From positions 162,659 through 226,658 of the forward strand of contig JAEUPP010000068.1 of assembly GCA_016790075.1 (NCBI GenBank): 64,000 nucleotides of DNA, given 5' to 3'. Position numbers and translations under genes: made by a program. This DNA comes from Rhodanobacteraceae bacterium. GTDB lineage: Bacteria > Pseudomonadota > Gammaproteobacteria > Xanthomonadales > Rhodanobacteraceae. Below the pieces are notes generated by a model. That model did not search any database and had not been told where the DNA came from. It worked only from the letters and a program-made list of their open reading frames with translations. Positions 25,517 through 33,743 of the stretch are shown here, piece after piece (the stretch's first letter is position 1; each line of letters opens with the position of its first letter).

Positions 25517-26500
25517 TCAGTTCTGGAAACCGCTGCGGAAAAGAATGTCGTCGCTGGGCAACCGCGGCCAGCCCGTCAGATAGGTGACGACAGTCGCCTG
25601 GTTCGCGCCGGCATTGAGGTCGACGGCAAATGCAGAAGCCGGTTCGTTGTCGCTCTGGAAGATTCGGTAGACCGTCGAATAGGCAAACAGCGGTTCCGGC
25701 GTGGTAAGGATCAGCGAATCGATAACGCCCGGTACGCTGAAGACTTCACGCGTCGGATTGACGATATTGCTGTACACCGTCGTCGCCTCGCGCAGAACCC
25801 AGCCGCTATAGCTGGCACCAGTCAGGCGCGACTGATCGATGCCGTGTGAAATTCCGGCCGACCGGCTTGGGTCATTGGAAAAATTCAGCAGGTTGAAGCT
25901 GGCTGAAGTCACCGGCGCAAGGGCAACGGCGCGATTGACGGCGCTTGCATTGAGGAAGCTGATAAAGCGCACGGACCCGAATGGTGCGGTGCTGTTGAAG
26001 GTGACGACGTTTTCAAACCGCGACGTTCCGGGGACTATGCGCGATTCCGACACCCAATTTATCGCGCCGTTCGGGCCTGTGATAACACCGACCGAGCGCA
26101 CGGTGCTGGTTTGTGCGATGTACTGCACGGTGTTGTCACCGAACAGGTTCAGTTCACGTGCTCCACCGGTCGGGCCGAGTTGCACGAACGGAGTAAATTC
26201 GGTGACCAGATCGTACGCTGAGTTCTGCGTGTCGAGCGGAAATGGCACGGCATACGCGGTGCCGCCGCCCGGAGCAACAATGACTTCATAGCGGCCAGGT
26301 CCGGGCAGGCCGTTGTCGATCTGATACGTTGGCGGACGGCCGCCAGCTTCGGTCGTGTCTGACTGCGTGATACTGGCGATCAGCAACGCCAGCGTCTGTG
26401 CAAGCAGCGAGAATCTTGCCTTCACGTAGCGCGTGCCCGTGCGCTTTGTGCTGCTGGCACTGTGTTTTGTTCGTGCCGGATATACTGCGAGGCTTCGCAT
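25517..26500 (-). CDS. exported protein with C-terminal DDILFRSGFQ motif
   Basis: The protein has about 327 residues from the ATG at 26500 (GAGG ten bases upstream). A GTG at 26425 would instead begin at the hydrophobic signal region KARFSLLAQTLALLIASITQS. The mature part is beta-rich with many Asn, Ser, Thr and Gly residues (FENVVTFNSTAPFGSVRFISFLNA, AGISHGIDQSRLTGASYSGWVLREA) and contains no catalytic motif that I recognise. It resembles extracellular beta-sandwich proteins. The final residues, DDILFRSGFQN, parallel the last residues of the choice-of-anchor B protein at 49546-52062 (DDLIFKHSFE). It is divergent from an ECF sigma factor gene (26625), which could control it. Confidence 0.65.
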   Translation of the reverse strand: MRSLAVYPARTKHSASSTKRTGTRYVKARFSLLAQTLALLIASITQSDTTEAGGRPPTYQIDNGLPGPGRYEVIVAPGGGTAYAVPFPLDTQNSAYDLVTEFTPFVQLGPTGGARELNLFGDNTVQYIAQTSTVRSVGVITGPNGAINWVSESRIVPGTSRFENVVTFNSTAPFGSVRFISFLNASAVNRAVALAPVTSASFNLLNFSNDPSRSAGISHGIDQSRLTGASYSGWVLREATTVYSNIVNPTREVFSVPGVIDSLILTTPEPLFAYSTVYRIFQSDNEPASAFAVDLNAGANQATVVTYLTGWPRLPSDDILFRSGFQN

Positions 26501-26624
26501 ACCTTGTTTCCTCAATGTGGTCAGGGGTCAAGGTCAAGTACGAGAAACCGACAGTGTTTTGAACATGCATGTCCGTTGAGCAAAGGTGTCCGTCCGGGCG
26601 CCCAGTCGTGCAGGAGGCCCCCCG

Positions 26625-27155
26625 GTGAAAACTGCCAGTATTGAACCCAGTAACGAAACTGATGATCGTGAGCTGTTTGGTGTGCTCTACCAGGAGCTCA
26701 AGCAGCGTGCGCATAGCCTGCGCCGCTCGCACTACAGCCTCGCCCTGGATACGACAGTGATCGTGCACGAGACTTTCCTCAAGCTGTCCGAGAGCAAGTA
26801 CCGCTCGCTTGACCGCAAGCACTTCATGCACACCGCGGCGATGGCGATGCGTCAGATTCTTGTCGACCATGTGCGTGCTATGCAGGCACAGAAGCGTGGA
26901 CCCGAAGCGGAGCGCATTACCTTGGGCGATGTCGATCTGCAGGGCCGCGATACGCCGGAGGACTGGCTCAACGTGGTTGATGCGCTGGACCGGCTGCGCG
27001 AAGTCGACGCCCGCCTCGCCGATACCTTCTTGTTGCGTGTGTTTGCGGGACTGAGTCTGGAGGAGATTGGCGAGACGCTGGGCGTATCACACACGACCAG
27101 TCTGCGTGATTTTCAGGCGGCGAGAGCTTATCTCTTTAGTCTGCTGGACGCCTGA
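26625..27155 (+). CDS. ECF-type RNA polymerase sigma factor (kinase-linked type)
   Basis: The protein has 176 residues. The GTG at 26625 is preferred because AGGAGG lies seven bases upstream; the ATG at 26586 has no ribosome site. Sigma2 is about 10-90 and sigma4 about 115-170 (ADTFLLRVFAGLSLEEIGETLGVSHTTSLRDFQAARAYL). Region 2.2 reads LDTTVIVHETFLKL, lacking the acidic DAED patch. As in the sigma factor at 15866, threonines occupy that position, the signature of ECF factors switched on by Ser/Thr phosphorylation. The two sigma factors share class but are clearly divergent. Likely partners are the unpaired kinase at 22736 and the divergent exported protein. Confidence 0.83.
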   Translation: MKTASIEPSNETDDRELFGVLYQELKQRAHSLRRSHYSLALDTTVIVHETFLKLSESKYRSLDRKHFMHTAAMAMRQILVDHVRAMQAQKRGPEAERITLGDVDLQGRDTPEDWLNVVDALDRLREVDARLADTFLLRVFAGLSLEEIGETLGVSHTTSLRDFQAARAYLFSLLDA

Positions 27156-27731
27156 GGGCCGTCACGCCGCCGAACTCGAATGACACTCCCGGTGCCGGTG
27201 CCCGTGTTGTGTCCAAACCAGCTGTCTCGCTGGCGGCCGATAAAGCCTGGCCAATCAGCAACCGGGACTGCCCGGTCATCGACCATAGGGTCGCGCCGGG
27301 CAACCAAACTCCAAATTGTGGCGCTGTGTAAATCTCAGGCAGCGAAGGTCGTATTTGCGTCGCGGCCAAAGCGCGCAATCTCTGCAACGGGCTGTGGCGT
27401 CATGACTGCGCGGCAATGTATTTTGACGTTGCGCGCCGCGGCTTCCAGCGCGCAGGACGATCGCGACGGCAACTGATGCGCCGGCCGCTGCCGGGGTCGC
27501 GCGGCAGGTAGCCCAGGGCCGGGTCGTCTGCGGTCTGTGCAGTGGCATTGAACGCACCGGCCGTCAGCGGCAGGATTTATTGCAACAACGTTGGCGGCCA
27601 GGCACTTGCAACGAGTCCAAACCGGCTTGTTCTTCCTGCGTTCTGGGCGTTTGCAGAAGTCGGTACCTGTCGAGCTGCGAAGACGCGCAGCAGGGCATGG
27701 CCCCCGCTGTGGATACCAGGGCTGGGTCGTG
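27156..27731. other. intergenic region without convincing gene
   Basis: These 576 bases separate the ECF sigma gene from the convergent acylase gene. Short frames on both strands lack ribosome sites and family signatures. One minus-strand stretch near 27430-27580 reads like protein (LTAGAFNATAQTADDPALGY in one frame) but has no start, so it may be a decayed gene end. No strong hairpin or repeat was found. Confidence 0.35.
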
Positions 27732-30098
27732 TCAGCGCTGCGGCCGTAGCAGCAGGCGATGGATCGCAACACCCGGCAGTAGTGGCGTAGGTCTGCCGGT
27801 GACCCAGTCGTCATGACCGGCGCCGTGGAACGGCGACAGCGGATGGCTGCTTTGGCCGCCAGGCATATTGAGGTAGCTGTCCGCCTCGAAGCCCGGTGCG
27901 ATCGCAAAGCGTTCCGAGGCACCGAAGTCGAGGCGCTGCACGCGTGGCATGTTGTGGTCGCCGGCGAGTGGGATCGCGGGCATGTCGAGAAAGCGGGCAA
28001 GCAAGCCTGGTAACGCACTCGACAGCGGATGTGTGATACGTGCCGGATTGCGCTCGCCCCAGGTCTTGTCGCCGGTAACACGTTGCGCTTCCCGTGCCGC
28101 GCCGAGCAGCAGTTCATCCCAGCTCTTGTTGCCCGTGCCAAGCAGGTGGGCCGGGCGTTGCTGCAACAAGGTCCAGACGGCGGCTTCATAGCCCTGGGCC
28201 GAGGGCATCTCAAAGTCGTCATTGCGCGCGCGCGCCAGTGCGGCGAACGGCGCGAGCGTGGCCTTGATCGTGTTCTGGCGGAATTCCCGCACCAGCGCAT
28301 AGTCGGCAGCGTCGACCGAAGCCCGTCCGCTCCAGCGCACGCTGCGCTGGCGCAGCTCGGCCAGATCGGCATCGTTGTTTGCAGCGAGTGTTGCCGCCAG
28401 CAGTTGCTGCCAGCGCTGCAGGAACAGGGCGCGATCGTCGAGCTGGATCGCGAGCAGGTCCGCTGGCGCAAAGCGTTCACGCGCGCGCAAGGCATCGCGT
28501 ATCTGCAACTGGCGTGCGCCGAGATCGTAGCCGCCGTCTCCCTGCAGCGTGAGCCAGTCACCGTCGACAGTGCGGGCATTGGCGCTCCAGAGGCGGGCCT
28601 CCGCCGGATCGAGCAGGCGTGGATAGTCCGCGGGTGCTATGAAACCCTGCCAGCCCACTTCGGGCCTGCTCCAGTCGGCTGGCAGGCTGGCGTCATAGCC
28701 GCTGCGGCGCGGCAGGGCGTTGCCCGTCAGGGTCCAGCCGATATGGCCGGCCCGGTCGCCGACGACGAAGTTCTGTACCGGCATGCCGATGGCCGGGGCT
28801 AGCGCCAGTGCCTGTTCCGCCGTGCCGGTTGTTTCCAGTTGCAACAAGTTTAAATTTACCGCGCGCGGTTGATGAGCGGTCCAGGCCAGGGCTAGCGGAA
28901 CGTCGTCGAAGTCGCGCGCCAGGATAGGGCCCCAGCGTGTCTCGTCCACGAGCAGCGTCTCCTGCGGCTTGCCGTTGACCGCGATGACTTCCGCGTGACG
29001 CACCAGTTTTTCCCAGCCATCGGGCGTGCGGTAGCGCATGGGGTCGGCGGGATCGCGCTCGATGCGGACCCAATCCATCCAGTCGCCGTAGCTGTTGGTA
29101 AAGCCCCAGGCGATATGGCCATTCGAGCCGGCGGTCAACGCTGGCGTACCGGGCAGGGTAAGGCCGTTGAGATCAATCATGCGCGCCGGGTCGGCAGGAT
29201 CGGCATATCGCAAGCGCGCCCGAAACCAGATGTTGGGCACGCGCAGATTCAGATGCATATCGTTGGCTACCAGAGCTGCGCCATTGGCGGTCAGCGCGCC
29301 GCCGACCGCGAAGTTGTTGCTGCCAGGGCGCAGTCCCAGATCCTCCGCGGCCAGCGTGGCATGACGCGAATAGTCAACAGGTAGTGCCACGCGGCTCAGG
29401 TCGAAGTTGTCGGCACCGGGCATGGGGACTGGCGGCAGTGCGGTACCACGCAGCGGCGCGTCCCATTCGGATCCGGGCTGTACCAGAAAGTGAAATACGG
29501 ATTCGGGCACACTCGCCTTGAGCCGTGCGAGATTGAGTTCGCGCTTGTTCAGGCCGTCGCCATTGAGGTCGAAGTACATCGCATAGATCACCAGTACCGA
29601 GTCTTCTTCAGTCCAGGCGCGCGGTGTGTTACGCAGCAGCAGGTATTCCCAGGGGCGTAGCGTGAGACTCCCCAGTCCGTAGTTCACGCCGTCGCGGTAG
29701 GCCGTCAGCAAGGCACGCTGGTCCGTTGGCAAGGTGGCGATGGCAGCGCTTGCGCGTGCACGAAAACGATGTGCGCGATGGCGGCGGTCGATTGGCAAGG
29801 CGCGCGCGCCGAACAGCTCGGCCAGCTCGCCCGCCGCCGAGCGCCGCAGCAGATCCATCTGGAAATAGCGTTCCTGCGCGTGCACAAAACCCAGCGCATA
29901 GGCGAGGTCGCGCCGGTTCGACGCGAGCAGGGTAGCGCTGCCCAGGGCGTCACGCTCAATCGTGACGCTCTTTTCGACAGCTGCGATCTGCTCGCCTTCG
30001 AGCTGCGGCAGGCTGCCCCAGAGTGACAGGAACACGGCGAAGGCAGCGGCAAGCAGCAGAACCAGCACATATTTCAACAGACGCCCAAGCACACGCAT
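27732..30098 (-). CDS. penicillin acylase family N-terminal-nucleophile hydrolase
   Basis: The 788-residue protein starts with a membrane/signal segment (LKYVLVLLLAAAFAVFLSLWG). The propeptide/alpha region (IERDALGSATLLASNRRDLAYALGFVHAQERYFQMDLLRR) is typical of penicillin amidases. The autocatalytic nucleophile is Ser260 in RPGSNNFAVGG, after which the beta chain begins; the oxyanion/asparagine region lies later (VGWQGFIAPADYPRLLDP...). Family members hydrolyse amides such as beta-lactam side chains or acyl-homoserine lactones; substrate cannot be read here. It is probably periplasmic. It is preceded on the same strand by a LysR regulator only 48 bases away, which may be co-transcribed. The upstream ORF on the other frame (27335-28579) is a shadow. 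Confidence 0.85.
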   Translation of the reverse strand: MRVLGRLLKYVLVLLLAAAFAVFLSLWGSLPQLEGEQIAAVEKSVTIERDALGSATLLASNRRDLAYALGFVHAQERYFQMDLLRRSAAGELAELFGARALPIDRRHRAHRFRARASAAIATLPTDQRALLTAYRDGVNYGLGSLTLRPWEYLLLRNTPRAWTEEDSVLVIYAMYFDLNGDGLNKRELNLARLKASVPESVFHFLVQPGSEWDAPLRGTALPPVPMPGADNFDLSRVALPVDYSRHATLAAEDLGLRPGSNNFAVGGALTANGAALVANDMHLNLRVPNIWFRARLRYADPADPARMIDLNGLTLPGTPALTAGSNGHIAWGFTNSYGDWMDWVRIERDPADPMRYRTPDGWEKLVRHAEVIAVNGKPQETLLVDETRWGPILARDFDDVPLALAWTAHQPRAVNLNLLQLETTGTAEQALALAPAIGMPVQNFVVGDRAGHIGWTLTGNALPRRSGYDASLPADWSRPEVGWQGFIAPADYPRLLDPAEARLWSANARTVDGDWLTLQGDGGYDLGARQLQIRDALRARERFAPADLLAIQLDDRALFLQRWQQLLAATLAANNDADLAELRQRSVRWSGRASVDAADYALVREFRQNTIKATLAPFAALARARNDDFEMPSAQGYEAAVWTLLQQRPAHLLGTGNKSWDELLLGAAREAQRVTGDKTWGERNPARITHPLSSALPGLLARFLDMPAIPLAGDHNMPRVQRLDFGASERFAIAPGFEADSYLNMPGGQSSHPLSPFHGAGHDDWVTGRPTPLLPGVAIHRLLLRPQR

Positions 30099-30146
30099 GC
30101 AGGTATCCTCTGACGGTAACGGTGGCGCAGTGTGAGGTGCCGCGCG

Positions 30147-31118
30147 TTATTGTTGCGCGCGCTGGCGCTGGCGCGACTGGGTGGCAACCAGCGCATCGCC
30201 GGCGACGGCGCTGTCCACAGCGATACCGAAGCGATTCGTACGCAGCAAGGGCGGGCAGCGCGTCAGCAGGGTATCGACAACCGACTGCTGCAACCGCGTG
30301 TAATACGGCTGACGGAAATACTGCAGCAACACCGGTACGTCGACCGGCTTGAATCCAGGGACGACGCGCACGGGCATTGAAGGGTCGAGCAAGTGCACGG
30401 GCACGACGGCACGGCCTATGCCTTCGCTGACGGCGTCGATCAGTCCGTAAATGTCATCGAAATAGGCGCGCTCCATACGCGGCACGGTTGAACCGGTCTG
30501 GCTCAGAAAGTACTTTTCGGTGAAGTTGTCGCGTGGTTCGTGATCGATGTAGCAGGCGTCGCGGCCGCTATAAATCGACGACTCGATCAGCACATTGCGC
30601 TCTATGCCGATCTGCACGTTCTCTATGCCGGCACGCTCGCATTCGGACAGGCTGACGCAGAAGTCCACCTTGCCCGCGATCAGTTTTTCGTGCAGCGCTT
30701 CGACTTCGGCCTTGAGTGCATGACAGGACAGCTTGGGATTGCCACGCAGCAGATAACCCAGCGCCGGAAGCACGACAGAACGCAGCGCCGAGGAGTAGGT
30801 GGCGATGCGAAAGAAGCCGGCGAGCTGGCCGGTCCGTTCCCCGACCAGGCTGGCAAGCAGTTCGGTTTCCTGATGTTCCAGTGCGGTGCCGTAGCGCTGC
30901 AGGCTGCGGCCGGTCTCGGTAAGCTCCAGCGCGCCGTACTGGCGTATCAACAGCGCCTGGCCGAGCAATGATTCCAGGTTCTGGATGCGCTTGGTCAGGG
31001 CTGGCTGGGTGATGTGCAGCAGATCCGCCGCGCGCGAAAAATTCAGTTCGCGCGCAAGTACCAGGAACGATTCCAGAAGCGGAGACGACAGCGGAAGCCG
31101 CATCAGTTGGCAGTCCAT
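30147..31118 (-). CDS. LysR-family transcriptional regulator
   Basis: The protein has 323 residues from the ATG at 31118 (MDCQLMRLP), which has GGAAG seven bases upstream; an ATG at 31103 is possible. The N-terminal winged helix reads LLESFLVLARELNFSRAADLLHITQPALTKRIQNLESLLG, and the rest is the periplasmic-binding-protein-like effector domain. The Thr-Lys variation in the recognition helix (QPALTKRI) is normal. A perfect T-N11-A dyad lies 20 bases upstream of this start, in the region shared with the divergent sigma/kinase/CHAT unit, so it should autoregulate and may control that unit or the downstream acylase. The effector is unknown. Confidence 0.88.
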   Translation of the reverse strand: MDCQLMRLPLSSPLLESFLVLARELNFSRAADLLHITQPALTKRIQNLESLLGQALLIRQYGALELTETGRSLQRYGTALEHQETELLASLVGERTGQLAGFFRIATYSSALRSVVLPALGYLLRGNPKLSCHALKAEVEALHEKLIAGKVDFCVSLSECERAGIENVQIGIERNVLIESSIYSGRDACYIDHEPRDNFTEKYFLSQTGSTVPRMERAYFDDIYGLIDAVSEGIGRAVVPVHLLDPSMPVRVVPGFKPVDVPVLLQYFRQPYYTRLQQSVVDTLLTRCPPLLRTNRFGIAVDSAVAGDALVATQSRQRQRAQQ

Positions 31119-31137
31119 GCATGAACTTCCGCACACT

Positions 31138-31152
31138 ATAACGCGAGGTTAT
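31138..31152. promoter_or_regulatory. LysR-type operator (ATAAC-N5-GTTAT)
   Basis: ATAAC (31138-31142) and GTTAT (31148-31152) form a perfect 15-base dyad of the T-N11-A type recognised by LysR proteins. It sits between the LysR gene (start 31118, minus) and the ECF sigma gene (start 31221 or 31236, plus), where such regulators usually bind. Binding by this LysR protein is inference. Confidence 0.55.
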
Positions 31153-31220
31153 CGCTAGCTGTACCAGCTTTCATTGGCGGGCGCATACAACGCATGGCAT
31201 TGTTTACGCCAGGGTAGAAC

Positions 31221-31883
31221 ATGGCGAGGGATACGATGTCTGCTGCTGGGAGTCTTGCTCGAGTTCTTCCGTTCGGTCGTGTTGGGGCAGAGCGGCCGGT
31301 AGCGGTGGCGGCGACTGAACCGACCGAAGTGCTGATCCGCCGCGTGCGTTCGGGTGAAGGAGTTGCCCGCGACGCCCTGGTGCGCCGTTTCCTTCCGTTG
31401 TTGCGCCAGTGGGCGCACGGACGTCTGCCGCGCGCCGCGCGCGATCTGCATGAAACCGAAGACCTGGTCCAGCTCGCTCTGATGCGTGCTCTGCGCCAGA
31501 TCGACCATTTCGAATGTGAGGGGCCCGGCAGCTTCCTCGCCTATCTGCGGCAGATCCTGCTGAACCAGGTGCGGGACGAAGTGCGGCGTCTGATGCGGCG
31601 TCCCGAGTCGGTCGAAATCGATACCGAGATGGCGGACAGCGATTTGCCCTCCCCGGTAGAGCAACTGGTTGGCCATGAGCGCCTGCGCGCTTACGAAGCG
31701 GCTCTGGCGAGTCTGCCCAAGCGGCAGCAGGGACTCATCGTCATGCGCCTGGAATTTGGCATGAGCTATCCCGAAATTGCCACCGAGGTGGGCAGCACGC
31801 CGGACGCGGTCAGGGTCATGGTGGCGCGTGCGCTGGTACAGCTGGCTACGGCACTGAAGCCGCATCAGGCCGAGCACGCTTAA
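31221..31883 (+). CDS. ECF-family RNA polymerase sigma factor
   Basis: The protein has 220 residues from the ATG at 31221, or 215 from 31236, where GAGGG precedes the start. Sigma2 spans about 40-110 with the canonical acidic region 2.2, DLHETEDLVQLALMRAL. Sigma4 is about 155-210 (LASLPKRQQGLIVMRLEFGMSYPEIATEVGSTPDAVRVMVARAL). Unlike the sigma factors at 15866 and 26625 it keeps the ETED patch, so phosphorylation is not needed for core binding, and control by the neighbouring kinase must work differently. It is the first gene of a three-gene plus-strand unit with the kinase (165 bases later) and the CHAT protein. Confidence 0.85.
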   Translation: MARDTMSAAGSLARVLPFGRVGAERPVAVAATEPTEVLIRRVRSGEGVARDALVRRFLPLLRQWAHGRLPRAARDLHETEDLVQLALMRALRQIDHFECEGPGSFLAYLRQILLNQVRDEVRRLMRRPESVEIDTEMADSDLPSPVEQLVGHERLRAYEAALASLPKRQQGLIVMRLEFGMSYPEIATEVGSTPDAVRVMVARALVQLATALKPHQAEHA

Positions 31884-32048
31884 GCGAAACGCATCGTCTG
31901 CAGGGCAGCGCCGGTTCCCGGCAATCTGCGATGCAGTCTGGATGCGGCTTGTGACACAGTTCGCAGTTTTTCGCCTGCGCGTGTTCTGATGGATGCCCCG
32001 CCATCGTTGAATCAAAGGTCGCCCGCACAGCACGGGCAGGGGAACTCC

Positions 32049-33665
32049 ATGGCCGGCGAGAATCCGGATCTTGAAAAGATAGCCGCAGGCATTGCTGACG
32101 ATGCCGCGCTGGACTGGCGTCTGCTCGCCAAGCTCGACTCCACAGCCGCCGAAGCGGGCGATGGGCTGCGCGAGCTGTCGCAGCTGGCGCAAGTATTCCG
32201 CGGGCTGCAGCTCAAGCCCGAGCGTGCGGCGCAGAGTTCGGTGCAATTCCGTTTCGCCGGGCTTGACGTGCTGGAGCGATTGGGCTGCGGCGCCCAAGGT
32301 GAGGTCTGGCGGGCCTACGACCCCATGCTTGACCAGGAAGTCGCGCTGAAACTGCGCCATGTGGATTCCGATACATTGGCCCACCACTTCCTGGCCGAGG
32401 GCCGCCGCCTCGCCAAGCTGCGCCACCCCAATATCGTCAGCGTTTACGGCGCCGCGGCGCAGGATGGCCGGGTCGGGCTCTGGATAGAGCTCGTGCGCGG
32501 ACGCAGCCTGGCCGAGCTGCTGCAGAGCGAAGGCCCGCTGGGCGCGGCTGATGCAGTGCAGATCGGTATCGAGCTTTGCCGCGGCCTCGCCGCGGTGCAC
32601 CGGCACGGCCTTACCCACGGCGACGTTAAGGCCGAGAACGTGCTGCGCGATGCCAGCGGCCGCATCGTATTGGCAGATTTCGGCGCAGCGCGCGAATTCG
32701 AGCTTTGCAGCGAGTTCGACCCGGTTTCCGGTACGCGGCAATACCTGGCTCCCGAAGTGCTGGCTGGAGATCGAACGACACCTGCCTCGGACCAGTTCGC
32801 TGTCGGCGTGCTGCTGTATCGGTTGTTGACCGGGAGTTATCCCTATCTTGCTGACGACCTTGAAGGCCTGCGCCAGGAGCAACTGGCCCAGGCGCGGCGT
32901 CCACTGCATGAACTGCGGCCGGACCTGCCGCGGGCGCTTGCGCAGGCTGTTGAACGGGCTTTGGCGCCGAACCCGGCGCGGCGTCATGCGGGCATGCTGG
33001 TGCTGCTTACTGCCTTGGAAGCGGCGCTGCGGCCCTGGCGCATGCGGCCTGCGCACTGGGCAGGGATTGCCGCTGTCTGCGCCCTGTTTGCCTTGGCCGC
33101 AGCGTTCTGGCGCGCGGCGCCGCCGCCGTCGTTTGCTGTCGACAGCGGTTTCTACCGCGACCAGGAGGGCCGCCGCGAACGTCTTGCCGACGGCGCGACC
33201 ATAGCGGTCGGCGATCGCCTGCGGCTGGATCTTGCTGCGGCCCAACAGACGTGGATCTATGTCTTCAATGACGACGGCTCGGCCGTTCCGACGGTGCTGT
33301 TTCCGTTGTCCGGTATCGCGCCGACGAATCCGCTACGGCCCGGCACACGCTGGCAGTTGCCAGGGCATGACGGAGTTACCGCACTCAGCTGGCAGGTCGA
33401 TCGTGAAGCCGAACGCGAGACGTTCATTCTCGTTGCCTCGGCCGAGCCGTTGCCGCAGGTCGAACGGCGCGTCGCGGAGTGGGGGCACAGTATGACCCCG
33501 GACGAGGCATTGGTTGCCCGCGGGGTCGGCCGGCTGGCGCCGGTGCAGACCCCGGCCGCAGTTGAAGGTGCCGGCTTGGCGGCGCTGTTGCGTGAGATTG
33601 GCTGTGACGCGGCCAGGCGCACGCTGCACTGTGAGCGCTTTGTATTTCCTCAGACACGCCGGTAG
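32049..33665 (+). CDS. transmembrane Ser/Thr kinase with C-terminal DUF4384-like domain
   Basis: The protein has 538 residues from the ATG at 32049, preceded by AGGGGAA. Kinase domain, about 73-325: GCGAQGEVW loop, Lys101 in VALKLRHV, catalytic loop THGDVKAENV with Asp192, DFG in LADFGAAREF, and APEV. The usual HRD arginine is glycine (HGD), making it a non-RD kinase that should not need activation-loop phosphorylation. A membrane helix (HWAGIAAVCALFALAAAFW) near 335-355 is followed by a beta-rich extracytoplasmic domain (DGATIAVGDRLRLDL, TWIYVFNDDG, VLFPLSG, FILVASAEPLP). I read that domain as DUF4384, a module found with caspase-type proteins. It is located between the ECF sigma gene and a TPR-CHAT protease gene. 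Confidence 0.85.
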   Translation: MAGENPDLEKIAAGIADDAALDWRLLAKLDSTAAEAGDGLRELSQLAQVFRGLQLKPERAAQSSVQFRFAGLDVLERLGCGAQGEVWRAYDPMLDQEVALKLRHVDSDTLAHHFLAEGRRLAKLRHPNIVSVYGAAAQDGRVGLWIELVRGRSLAELLQSEGPLGAADAVQIGIELCRGLAAVHRHGLTHGDVKAENVLRDASGRIVLADFGAAREFELCSEFDPVSGTRQYLAPEVLAGDRTTPASDQFAVGVLLYRLLTGSYPYLADDLEGLRQEQLAQARRPLHELRPDLPRALAQAVERALAPNPARRHAGMLVLLTALEAALRPWRMRPAHWAGIAAVCALFALAAAFWRAAPPPSFAVDSGFYRDQEGRRERLADGATIAVGDRLRLDLAAAQQTWIYVFNDDGSAVPTVLFPLSGIAPTNPLRPGTRWQLPGHDGVTALSWQVDREAERETFILVASAEPLPQVERRVAEWGHSMTPDEALVARGVGRLAPVQTPAAVEGAGLAALLREIGCDAARRTLHCERFVFPQTRR

Positions 33666-33743
33666 GCGAAGATCCGCGCACTTGCTGTCGTCGCTCGCCG
33701 CTACGTGGCGGAAGCACAGCACTCTTGCCGCAGGGATCACCGC

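Noticed and set aside
27136-27387. 83-codon minus-strand frame after the sigma factor gene
   Set aside because: No ribosome binding site and no family similarity; overlaps the sigma gene end.
27335-28579. 414-codon minus-strand frame overlapping the acylase gene
   Set aside because: Same strand but a different frame from the penicillin acylase gene; Arg/Cys/Ser-rich composition without motifs.
31155-33245. 696-codon minus-strand open frame
   Set aside because: It runs antisense to the sigma factor and kinase genes, which have clear motifs. Long antisense frames arise from GC-biased third positions.
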